Origin: Gammaproteobacteria bacterium
GTDB lineage: Bacteria > Pseudomonadota > Gammaproteobacteria > UBA6429 > Thiohalophilaceae
Direction of reading: 5' to 3'
DNA: 39,845 nt
NCBI GenBank assembly: GCA_026197095.1
Contig: JAPHTF010000076.1
Location: 1 to 39,845 of the forward strand
Numbering within the stretch: the first letter of the stretch is position 1; every line of letters starts with the position of its first letter. The notes under the pieces are model-generated. The model had not been told where the DNA came from, made no database searches, and worked only from the letters and a program-made list of their open reading frames with translations. Of the stretch, positions 27,100-33,411 are shown one piece after another. The position numbers were made by a program, and so were the translations under genes.

Positions 27100-27148
27100 A
27101 AAAAAAAACGCCCACACTCCAGACAGATCTTCTCTGGGATGTGGACGC
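27100..27148 (-). terminator. Leader terminator of the nrt-nir-nas operon
   Basis: On the minus strand GCGTCCACA (27148-27140) pairs with TGTGGGCGT (27116-27108), with two G-U pairs; an inner CCAGA/TCTGG helix extends it, and a run of nine T follows immediately (27108-27100). It lies about 28 bp before the nrtA ATG. Its 5' arm overlaps hairpin P2 of the antiterminator, so the two cannot coexist. Confidence 0.85.
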
Positions 27149-27182
27149 CTTTGTCCTATGTTTATTGCCCGCCGTTGGACAA
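27143..27182 (-). promoter_or_regulatory. ANTAR (NasT/NasR-type) two-hairpin antiterminator target in the nrtA leader
   Basis: Minus strand: P1 is TTGTCC-AACGGC-GGGCAA (27182-27165, 6-bp stem with one G-U, hexaloop AACGGC). After an 8-nt linker comes P2, GGAC-AAAGGC-GTCC (27156-27143, 4-bp stem, hexaloop AAAGGC). Both loops have A at position 1 and G at position 4, the known signature of ANTAR-bound RNA. The 3' side of P2 is shared with the 5' arm of the terminator. NasT, an ANTAR protein, is encoded 1 kb upstream. Confidence 0.88.
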
Positions 27183-27206
27183 CTAGAAAATTACTATAGT
27201 TACTAG

Positions 27207-27222
27207 AGCAAAGTGTGTGCCA
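27207..27222 (-). promoter_or_regulatory. Sigma-54 promoter of nrtA
   Basis: TGGCACACACTTTGCT on the minus strand: GG and GC at the required 10-bp separation, with an intact TGGCAC...TTGC consensus. Predicted start of transcription is near 27196, giving a leader of about 124 nt that begins 14 nt before hairpin P1. No complete NtrC palindrome is seen upstream, only half-sites such as GTGCA at 27307-27311. Confidence 0.88.
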
Positions 27223-27356
27223 ATTATTAAAAAGCCGCATAACAAAGCTATTTTCAATATAAATAGGCTGATTATTTTATTGCAAGTAATGGAAATATTT
27301 TATTTTGTGCAACAAAAAAGAGCATGACGCCATTTTTTGCATTCTCTTGGAACACT

Positions 27357-27773
27357 TTATGCAGCCGCTTTTTTAGCCGCTTCTTTCATAACGGTTGATA
27401 GCACAATGTATGCAGTAGTCCAGGCTTCTTTAACATCATCTGTAAAGTCATCCCCCAACCCCTGCCCTAATGTCCACAATAGTGCGCTGGCGACAGTGTC
27501 GTAATCTTTATCTTTTACACCATAACCAACATGACGAGCGCCTGATGCTTGAGCCGCTGGAATTATCACTTCAAGATGCTCCAGACTTTTAACAACAGTA
27601 TCGAGCATCGTCATAAGTTTTTTACCTTGCTCTTTAAGATCACCTTTAAATAAAGGCTTAAGGGATGGATCTAATTCAAACAATTTCCCATAAAAAAGTT
27701 CTGCAGCGGTATCCGCAATTGGTAAAATTTTATCCCACGTTACGCCAATCAAACCTATTTGTTTTGGTGTCAT
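27357..27773 (-). CDS. Single-domain bacterial globin
   Basis: A 138-residue haemoglobin-like protein related to the globin domain of flavohaemoproteins and Vitreoscilla-type haemoglobin. Proximal His81 lies in SGARHVGYGV, Phe42 matches CD1 in PLFKGD, and Gln49 is the likely distal E7 residue; the Y/W content of helix H (AWTTAYIV) also fits. No FAD/NAD reductase domain is attached. Family members bind O2 and NO; in this setting it may detoxify NO or nitrite by-products, which is inference. AGGAG lies 8 bp before the ATG. It reads in the same direction as, and lies between, nasT and nrtA, and has a long upstream region containing a second leader-like structure. Confidence 0.9.
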   Translation of the reverse strand: MTPKQIGLIGVTWDKILPIADTAAELFYGKLFELDPSLKPLFKGDLKEQGKKLMTMLDTVVKSLEHLEVIIPAAQASGARHVGYGVKDKDYDTVASALLWTLGQGLGDDFTDDVKEAWTTAYIVLSTVMKEAAKKAAA

Positions 27774-27981
27774 CTTTTTTTCTCCTAAATAATAAGAAAT
27801 AATATTTATTACAAGTTAACTTTTAACCGTTATTTGAATAACTACACCAACCATTTCCTCACTAATTTAAAATTTATACACGGCTATTTTTATCATTGCA
27901 AAATAGCTTTATACTATTCAGCATTAAGAACGCTGAATTCAATTACAATAACCAGATCTTCACTGTTATTATTCGTTTCAG

Positions 27982-28031
27982 AAAAAAAGCGCCTGCCTAT
28001 AACCAGGGTTACCCTTGGTATAAGCAGGCGC
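27982..28031 (-). terminator. Strong intrinsic terminator between nasT and the globin gene
   Basis: Minus strand: GCGCCTGC (28031-28024) pairs with GCAGGCGC (27996-27989). An inner region extends the stem (TATA, CCA and GGG pairs with single-base bulges), and seven T follow (27988-27982). It ends nasT transcription and, by overlap with an adjacent hexaloop hairpin, may be conditional. About 209 bp remain to the globin start. Confidence 0.85.
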
Positions 28032-28067
28032 CTTTGCCATAATAGTTGAAAATCATCTTCGATTTTC
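28027..28067 (-). promoter_or_regulatory. Second, less canonical ANTAR-type two-hairpin leader upstream of the globin gene
   Basis: Minus strand: P1 is GAAAATC-GAAGAT-GATTTTC (28067-28048, perfect 7-bp stem, hexaloop GAAGAT). After a 9-nt linker comes P2, GGC-AAAGGC-GCC (28038-28027, 3-bp stem), whose loop is identical to P2 of the nrtA leader. P2 again shares bases with the 5' arm of the adjacent terminator. The P1 loop has G, not A, at position 1 and the P2 stem is short, so binding is less certain. Confidence 0.55.
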
Positions 28068-28113
28068 TTCTGTATACCTTGCCTTCTTTAACTATATACA
28101 GAATTAAATATTT

Positions 28114-28692
28114 TTAACCAAATAATTCAGATAACTCTATCATGCTCCTCGCAACATCAATTAATTTTTTATTTTGTTCCATGGAAATTTTTCTTAATGC
28201 TTTATAGGCATCATCTTCGCTTATATTTTTCTTATTCATTAATATGCCTTTAGCACGTTCTACGACTTTACGTTCTTCAAGGTTGATTTTTGTGTCGTAT
28301 AATTCTTTATATAAAGACTGCATCTCTTTAAAACGCGCAATTGCAAGTTCTATAACGGGTTTTACTCTTCTTGCTGTTAAACCATCAACAATAAAGGCGC
28401 TAACACCAACCTTTACTGCTTTTTCAATAACAGTTGCTTCACCTTTGTCAGAAAAAAATACAATAGGTTTTGGGTGTTCTTTATTTATTTCAACTAATTG
28501 ATTAAAGATATAATCATTAGGTGATTCCATGTCAATCACGAGCACATCAGGTTTACATATCTGAATCCCTGACAATATATCATCATCACATGAAATGCGA
28601 CCAACTACTTTAAAGCCTGCATCATTAAGTGAATTTGTGAGCATGCCTGTTTTTGATGGATTTTCATCAATCAACATTATCTTCGATTTCAT
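28114..28692 (-). CDS. nasT: ANTAR-domain response regulator / antiterminator NasT
   Basis: A two-domain regulator of about 192 residues. The N-terminal receiver (KIMLIDENPSK acid pocket; LVIDMESP with the phospho-acceptor-type Asp at about 53) is followed by a helical linker and a C-terminal ANTAR RNA-binding domain (about 130-190: ERAKGILMNKKNISEDDAYKALRKIS). NasT-type proteins bind two-hairpin leaders and prevent termination in nitrate/nitrite assimilation operons; their activity is normally held by the nitrate sensor NasS. Such a leader precedes nrtA. NasS is absent from the window. Start 28692 (MKSKIMLID) is chosen; the open frame continues 45 codons upstream, across the predicted sigma-54 promoter. 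Confidence 0.93.
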   Translation of the reverse strand: MKSKIMLIDENPSKTGMLTNSLNDAGFKVVGRISCDDDILSGIQICKPDVLVIDMESPNDYIFNQLVEINKEHPKPIVFFSDKGEATVIEKAVKVGVSAFIVDGLTARRVKPVIELAIARFKEMQSLYKELYDTKINLEERKVVERAKGILMNKKNISEDDAYKALRKISMEQNKKLIDVARSMIELSELFG

Positions 28693-28733
28693 AATTAAAT
28701 ATTCAGTAATAATTTTAAACGCTAATTTCAATA

Positions 28734-28749
28734 AGCAAAAACAATGCCA
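28734..28749 (-). promoter_or_regulatory. Sigma-54 promoter of nasT
   Basis: TGGCATTGTTTTTGCT on the minus strand, with GG-N10-GC spacing. Predicted start near 28723, 31 nt before the nasT ATG. A perfect 17-bp NtrC-type palindrome is centred at about -167. Confidence 0.82.
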
Positions 28750-28881
28750 GCAATTAAAAAGTGTATAGAGGAAGAAAATCAAGTAGCACAAAGCAAACAG
28801 AAGGCAGTAAACAATCTTAAACAGCAATATTTTTTATTTATTGCACCATTTATTTACATTAAAGAGAAAACAATAAGATTA

Positions 28882-28898
28882 TGCACATTAACTGTGCA
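28882..28898. promoter_or_regulatory. NtrC-type binding site upstream of nasT
   Basis: TGCACATTAACTGTGCA has the TGCAC-N7-GTGCA form and 17-bp length of NtrC enhancer sites; the flanking A/T extends the palindrome to 19 bp. It lies about 167 bp before the predicted nasT transcript start, in the intergenic space downstream of the TRIC-type gene. Confidence 0.75.
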
Positions 28899-28918
28899 TC
28901 GCATAAAGCAAATTAACA

Positions 28919-29554
28919 CTATGTTCTGAACCTAAATCTGGGCAAACTTATGTTATAGCGTATCGCTAAAAGGCGAGATATAAATATACTGAATCCCGAA
29001 ATGATTGCAGACAAAGTGGCATCCCACTCTATATATAACAAGAATATAAATAATAATGAACCCGTCCACGATACAGTAGCATAGAGTGTGCTTTGAAAAA
29101 CAACAGGAGGTTCGTTACTTAATATATCACGAAATATGCCGCCCATTGTTCCTGTCATCACCCCCATAAAACTTGCAACTAACCATGGGGCACCTACCAT
29201 TAAAGAAACTAAAGTTCCCGCAATGCCAAATGTTGCTAAGCCCGCTGCATCAGGAACTAAAAAAAACTTTGGTGAAATAACTTTTAACCGGGCAATAATA
29301 AAGATAATAATAGCGCTGGCTAATGAAGCAATAAAAAACCCCTGGTCGCGTATCCAGAATACTTCACGATCAAGCAACATATCACGTAAGGAACCGCCAC
29401 CTAATCCAGTGGCAACCGCAATAATAATGACACCAAAGAGATCGTATTGTTTAAATCCTGCTTTCAATACACCTGATGCAGATGACACAATAACGGCAAA
29501 TAAGGTAATCCAGTACAAAACATCTAAAAGAGCTGGTGTTGGGTTAATAATCAT
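28919..29554 (-). CDS. TRIC-type cation channel family protein (UPF0126)
   Basis: A 211-residue inner-membrane protein with seven hydrophobic helices built from two repeats, each holding the family motif: GGGSLRDMLL (about 52-61) and GGIFRDILSNEPP (about 138-150). Homologues are prokaryotic trimeric intracellular cation channels; ion selectivity here is unknown. It is the last of the minus-strand series msrA-GFA-sugar dehydrogenase-TRIC (60 bp after the dehydrogenase stop). Confidence 0.9.
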   Translation of the reverse strand: MIINPTPALLDVLYWITLFAVIVSSASGVLKAGFKQYDLFGVIIIAVATGLGGGSLRDMLLDREVFWIRDQGFFIASLASAIIIFIIARLKVISPKFFLVPDAAGLATFGIAGTLVSLMVGAPWLVASFMGVMTGTMGGIFRDILSNEPPVVFQSTLYATVSWTGSLLFIFLLYIEWDATLSAIISGFSIFISRLLAIRYNISLPRFRFRT

Positions 29555-29614
29555 AATATTTTTTCGGCTGAGAATGTCTATTATTATCTATATATTGATG
29601 AAAATAATACACTT

Positions 29615-30754
29615 TTATTGTTTTGGACGGAGTCGATAAATGATTCCTGAGTCAGTTGAAAAATAAATCCAGCCTTCAGGACTTTGTGTTAACGCACGAA
29701 TACGTTCATCAAGAGATTCTAATAAGCGTTCCTCTTTTATAGCTTTGCCATTCTCATTTAATACGATACGGTTTATATGTTTTAGTTTTAGTGCTCCTGC
29801 AAACAAATTCGCTTTCCATTCTGGAAAAGCATTTCCGGAATAAACGATTAAGCTACCAGGAGCAATTGAAGGAATATATATTTTTACTGGTTGTTGCATG
29901 CCAGTTTTATGTGTTCCTTCACCTACGGCAACAGGCCCCCAATATTCTTTTCCATACGAAATAACAGGCCAGCCATAATTTTTACCGGGTAAAATCCGAT
30001 TTAATTCATCTCCCCCCCTGGGGCCATGTTCTATTTCCCACAGGCGTTTGTGTTTTAAATCAAAACTCAGGCCTTGAGGGTTTCTATGCCCATAACTCCA
30101 TATTTCAGGTAATGCTGCTGGATTATTTTTAAATGGGTTGTCTTCTGGAATGGAACCATCAAGATTTAAACGCATAATAGTGCCAGCATGATTCGTCAGA
30201 TCTTGCGCAATTGGCCGTTCACCACGGTCTCCTATACCAAAATAAACATGTCCTTGATCATCAAAAGCAATTCGGCTACCAAAATGATAACTAGTGGGCG
30301 TTCCTGATTTAGATACTAATAATTCTTGCCATTGAGTAAGACGATCTTTATTAAGCTTAGCACGAGCCAGTACCGTGACGCCTTGTTTATTACTGTCTTT
30401 AACATATGTAAAATAAATCCACTTACTGGTTTTATAATCAGGTGGGATAGCCACATCAAGCATTCCACCCTGGCCGTCGGCTAATACTTCGGGAGTGTTT
30501 TTCAGCTTGATATTAGTGGATGATTTTAGATTAATAAGCCGAATGATTCCTTCACGTTCAGTAATTATTAATTCTGAGGGTGAAACAAAAGCCATCCCCC
30601 AGGGAATTCCTGGCACAGTAAAAACTTGTTCTAATTTCAAACTTACTCCAGCACTTTTCACTGAAGCGACATATTTATCAAGTTTATTATCCGCGTATAT
30701 ATTTAACGGAAAAATGAGATAACTAATAATAAAAATTAAACTAAAGTTTTTCAT
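29615..30754 (-). CDS. PQQ-dependent sugar dehydrogenase, exported
   Basis: A protein of about 379 residues with a signal peptide (KNFSLIFIISYLIFPLNIYA, cleavage near residue 21) and a six-bladed beta-propeller of the soluble glucose/sorbosone dehydrogenase family: GIPWGMAFVSPSELIITEREG at the start, HFGSRIAFDDQGHVYFGIGDRG, SYGHRNPQGLSFD (catalytic-type His), EHGPRGGDELN and NYGWPVISYG. It would oxidise aldose sugars in the periplasm if PQQ is available; no PQQ biosynthesis is in the window. ATG 30754 is preferred because it gives a compact signal peptide; ATG 30769 adds five residues. Confidence 0.9.
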   Translation of the reverse strand: MKNFSLIFIISYLIFPLNIYADNKLDKYVASVKSAGVSLKLEQVFTVPGIPWGMAFVSPSELIITEREGIIRLINLKSSTNIKLKNTPEVLADGQGGMLDVAIPPDYKTSKWIYFTYVKDSNKQGVTVLARAKLNKDRLTQWQELLVSKSGTPTSYHFGSRIAFDDQGHVYFGIGDRGERPIAQDLTNHAGTIMRLNLDGSIPEDNPFKNNPAALPEIWSYGHRNPQGLSFDLKHKRLWEIEHGPRGGDELNRILPGKNYGWPVISYGKEYWGPVAVGEGTHKTGMQQPVKIYIPSIAPGSLIVYSGNAFPEWKANLFAGALKLKHINRIVLNENGKAIKEERLLESLDERIRALTQSPEGWIYFSTDSGIIYRLRPKQ

Positions 30755-30783
30755 GGTATAAAAACTCACTATTTAAATATTCT

Positions 30784-31203
30784 TTATTTCTTTACCGGTA
30801 ACTCGTCGTATTTTATTAATTCGTCTTCATTCACATACCAACATGCTTTATCGGCATAATAAATGTTATGCTGTGGTTTATCTAAAGGATCACTATCAAG
30901 ACTACCGGCAGGAACAACATAGGCTTTTCCACTTTGTGTTAGCCAGGGTAAGTAACAACCGCATGTTTTGCAAAATGAACTGGCAAAATGTTTTGCTTCA
31001 GCCAATTCAAACCGCCCGACATTATTTTCGCCCCTGATCCAGCTAAAATGTGACGGAGATATCAAGATATGTGAAGCAAAAGCAGAACCCGTGATTTTTT
31101 GGCAACGTGAGCAGTGACAATACTGAAAAACTTTTATGGGCCCAATAAATTCATAACTCACTTCACCACATAAACAACTGCCTGTAATCTTTTCTTCTTG
31201 CAT
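30784..31203 (-). CDS. GFA-family zinc protein
   Basis: A 139-residue protein of the glutathione-dependent formaldehyde-activating enzyme/centromere-protein V fold. Zinc-binding cysteines are clear: GSCLCGEVSYE (about 8-18), CHCSRCQKITGSAFA (about 29-43) and FCKTCGCYLPW (about 77-87). Many family members do not act on formaldehyde, so the substrate is open. It is 23 bp after msrA and 14 bp before the sugar dehydrogenase, in one operon. Confidence 0.9.
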   Translation of the reverse strand: MQEEKITGSCLCGEVSYEFIGPIKVFQYCHCSRCQKITGSAFASHILISPSHFSWIRGENNVGRFELAEAKHFASSFCKTCGCYLPWLTQSGKAYVVPAGSLDSDPLDKPQHNIYYADKACWYVNEDELIKYDELPVKK

Positions 31204-31226
31204 TTGTCACGCCCCTTTTATTGATG

Positions 31227-31829
31227 TTAATGCGTCGCTTTATCACCCCAGATTTCTTTTAATCTTTGATCACGCCCGCAGCTCCAACGATAATATTTGT
31301 AACGTACTGAATTGTTTTTGTAATAATCCTGATGATAACTTTCATCACCTTTAATTGGATAAAATATGCTGGTACTGAGTATTGGCGTTATGACTTTTTT
31401 ATCAGGGAATTGTATGACTACTTTGTTTCGCGATGCTTCGGCAAGTTGTCTTTCCTTTTTATTAGCAACAAAAATAGCACTTAAGTAGCTTGAACCTTTA
31501 TCACAGAACTGTCCACGTGCATCAAAAGGATCAATATTAACCCAGTAATAATCTAATAATTGTTGGTAACTGACTTTCTCTGGATCATAAGTTACTTCAA
31601 CCGCTTCATAATGGCCATCATGATTGCCTTGATAAGTAGGATCTTTAATCTTGCCGCCAGTAAATCCGGAAATCACGTCTGAAACACCTTCAAGCTTTTC
31701 AAAATCTGATTCCATACACCAGAAGCAGCCACCTGCAAATATAGCTTTGTCTGCGAAAGCATGGGGTATATAAGATAAAAGTCCCACTACTAAGATTGGT
31801 AACAGTTTATTTTTCATTTTTACTCTCAA
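31227..31829 (-). CDS. msrA: Peptide-methionine (S)-S-oxide reductase, exported
   Basis: Reduces methionine-S-sulfoxide in proteins. The 200-residue sequence has an N-terminal signal peptide (residues about 5-26, LPILVVGLLSYIPHAFA), so this copy acts in the periplasm. The active-site GGCFWCMESDFEKLEGV (about 32-48) and the substrate-pocket residues GHYEAVEV, DPFDARGQFCDKGSSYLSAIF are present; a later Cys near YYRWSCGRD could resolve the disulfide. It is the first gene of the msrA-GFA-dehydrogenase unit. Confidence 0.95.
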   Translation of the reverse strand: MRVKMKNKLLPILVVGLLSYIPHAFADKAIFAGGCFWCMESDFEKLEGVSDVISGFTGGKIKDPTYQGNHDGHYEAVEVTYDPEKVSYQQLLDYYWVNIDPFDARGQFCDKGSSYLSAIFVANKKERQLAEASRNKVVIQFPDKKVITPILSTSIFYPIKGDESYHQDYYKNNSVRYKYYRWSCGRDQRLKEIWGDKATH

Positions 31830-31911
31830 AATACGTTTAATTTAATTAGTAATATCCTGACAGTTATTAAAAAGAGAGGTTCAGTTAAATGTAGTTATTG
31901 TAAAAAACGAC

Positions 31912-32403
31912 TTACTTCCATTTAAAACCTTCATCTGACTCATCGTCATTTCGGTATTGCTTTTGTAATCCTTTTAAGAAGGTACGCAAAATTTGATCTT
32001 TACATTCACGATAGTGTTTATGCCCTGCTTTGCGGAAAAAAGCACTCAGCTCATGTTTGCTCATACGGAAATCCGATAACTCCATAATTTCCAATATATC
32101 TTCAGACTGAAGATTTAAAGCAATTTTTAACTTCATAAAAATAGCATTATTTGTCAGCTTCTTTTCAGGAACGGGCTGAGATCCTTCTTTTTTACCGCGC
32201 TTATCATTTATTAAGCCATTCAAATACGTAGCTAATAATACATCACTCAACTTTTTAAAAGCAGGATCATCTTCTGCTTTCATCCAGTCGCTGATTTGTG
32301 CACGTGTAACTTCACAATCTGCTGAAGCAAATAAAGCAATCATTTTATCGTCATTAAAATCAAAGATATAACGGATGCGACGTAAAATATCGTTATTGGT
32401 CAT
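31912..32403 (-). CDS. DUF1456 family protein (YehS-like)
   Basis: A 163-residue cytoplasmic protein made of two tandem helical repeats of about 70 residues: NNDILRRIRYIFDFNDDKMI...LATYLNGL (about 3-65) and NNAIFMKLKIALNLQSEDIL...LRTFLKGL (about 85-150). Function unknown. It lies 16 bp after the S4-domain gene and is probably cotranscribed with it. Confidence 0.9.
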   Translation of the reverse strand: MTNNDILRRIRYIFDFNDDKMIALFASADCEVTRAQISDWMKAEDDPAFKKLSDVLLATYLNGLINDKRGKKEGSQPVPEKKLTNNAIFMKLKIALNLQSEDILEIMELSDFRMSKHELSAFFRKAGHKHYRECKDQILRTFLKGLQKQYRNDDESDEGFKWK

Positions 32404-32419
32404 GATACTGTCCTGTAAA

Positions 32420-32635
32420 TTATTTTATAAGTTGTATATGAATTTTTTCATTATTAAATTCGATAACATCACCTGAAACGATCTTTTTCCGTTTACGGGT
32501 CTCAACCATACCATTGACATTAACTTGCCCTTGTTCGATCACGAGCTTGGCCTCTCCGCCACTTGCAGTCATACCCTCAAACTTTAAAATTTTATAAAGC
32601 TCAACCGGTTCTTTGTTTATTTCAACTTCTCTCAT
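32420..32635 (-). CDS. Small S4 RNA-binding domain protein (YbcJ-like)
   Basis: A 71-residue protein almost wholly made of an S4 domain: LYKILKFEGMTASGGEAKLVIEQGQVNVNGMVETRKRKKI (about 13-52). S4 domains bind structured RNA; YbcJ-like proteins are stand-alone and of unclear role. It is first in a two-gene unit with the DUF1456 gene and divergent from the lipoprotein gene. Confidence 0.9.
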   Translation of the reverse strand: MREVEINKEPVELYKILKFEGMTASGGEAKLVIEQGQVNVNGMVETRKRKKIVSGDVIEFNNEKIHIQLIK

Positions 32636-32801
32636 ATGACAAAAAAGCTCGCCCTTACATTTATGTGAATAAGAGCCGATTATATCGTAAATCAGTCATC
32701 TATAATATGAAGTATATAAAGGTAAATAGTGTAGACTGCCTTGGACTACCCTGGACTTATTAAATACATGTAAAACTATAATTTTATGGTGCAAAGCTGA
32801 T

Positions 32802-33161
32802 ATGAAAAAATTACTTCTTCTCTCCCTGGTTGTAAGCCTGTTTGTTGCGAGCGGTTGTGCCCGACGCGCTCAAATTATTATTGATCCAAATGGCGTTGAT
32901 ATGAGCAGGTACCACCAGGATTTAGCAGAGTGTCAAAATCTAGCTCGACAAGTAGACTCAAAAGTAGGTGAAGGTGTTGTTGGCGGAGCCGTTGTCGGTG
33001 CCATTGCGGGCTCCATTATTGGTGGCAGCAGAACAACAGATAAAATGGCAAAATTGGGGGCGTTAAGTGGCGGCCTTCAAGGTGGAGCGGCAACTCGATA
33101 TGAACGTATAAAAGTTGTCAAAAACTGCTTACGTAATCGAGGTTACCAGGTTCTTAATTAG
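32802..33161 (+). CDS. Glycine-zipper lipoprotein
   Basis: A 119-residue lipoprotein: hydrophobic signal MKKLLLLSLVVSLFVASGC, with a lipobox ASGC (lipidated Cys19), then a short linker and a glycine-zipper helix pair (GVVGGAVVGAIAGSIIGGS, about 58-76) and a conserved C-terminal NCLRNRGYQVL tail. Members of this superfamily insert in or stabilise the outer membrane. No partner gene is nearby; it lies just upstream of narK but before its sigma-54 promoter, so it is a separate unit. Confidence 0.88.
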   Translation: MKKLLLLSLVVSLFVASGCARRAQIIIDPNGVDMSRYHQDLAECQNLARQVDSKVGEGVVGGAVVGAIAGSIIGGSRTTDKMAKLGALSGGLQGGAATRYERIKVVKNCLRNRGYQVLN

Positions 33162-33231
33162 ACAATAGAGATGGTTTCTATTTTCAAACAACCCCACTGA
33201 TGGCATTGCATATCTGCCACGCCATCAAAAT

Positions 33232-33289
33232 TGCACCAAAATGGCCAATGTAAGTGCACTTTAATATATAACTGCACTTCGTTTGTGCA
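33232..33289 (+). promoter_or_regulatory. NtrC-type enhancer region of narK (two sites)
   Basis: 33273-33289 reads TGCACTTCGTTTGTGCA, a TGCAC-N7-GTGCA 17-mer. 33232-33248, TGCACCAAAATGGCCAA, matches well in the left half and weakly in the right half. Their centres lie near -97 and -138 relative to the predicted sigma-54 start, the usual enhancer distance. Confidence 0.72.
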
Positions 33290-33351
33290 TTTCAAACTCT
33301 TAACATCCTTAAATCACAACTTTCTCTTTATAAAACAAATACTTAAAGTAT

Positions 33352-33367
33352 TGGCATATCCTTTGCT
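33352..33367 (+). promoter_or_regulatory. Sigma-54 promoter of narK
   Basis: TGGCATATCCTTTGCT, with GG-N10-GC spacing. Predicted start near 33378, 34 nt before the narK ATG; no terminator or hexaloop leader lies between, unlike nrtA. Confidence 0.85.
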
Positions 33368-33411
33368 GTCCTGTCTCAGAAGAATTTTAAACATTTTGGA
33401 GTGACAAAGGT

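Noticed and set aside
27073-27240. In-frame N-terminal extension of NrtA (56 codons)
   Set aside because: The stretch contains the -24/-12 promoter and hairpin leader; its ATG lies upstream of the predicted transcript start, and the Tat signal would no longer be N-terminal.
28693-28827. In-frame extension of NasT with a hydrophobic segment
   Set aside because: It crosses the predicted sigma-54 promoter and encodes low-complexity F/L/C-rich residues; NasT homologues begin at the receiver domain.
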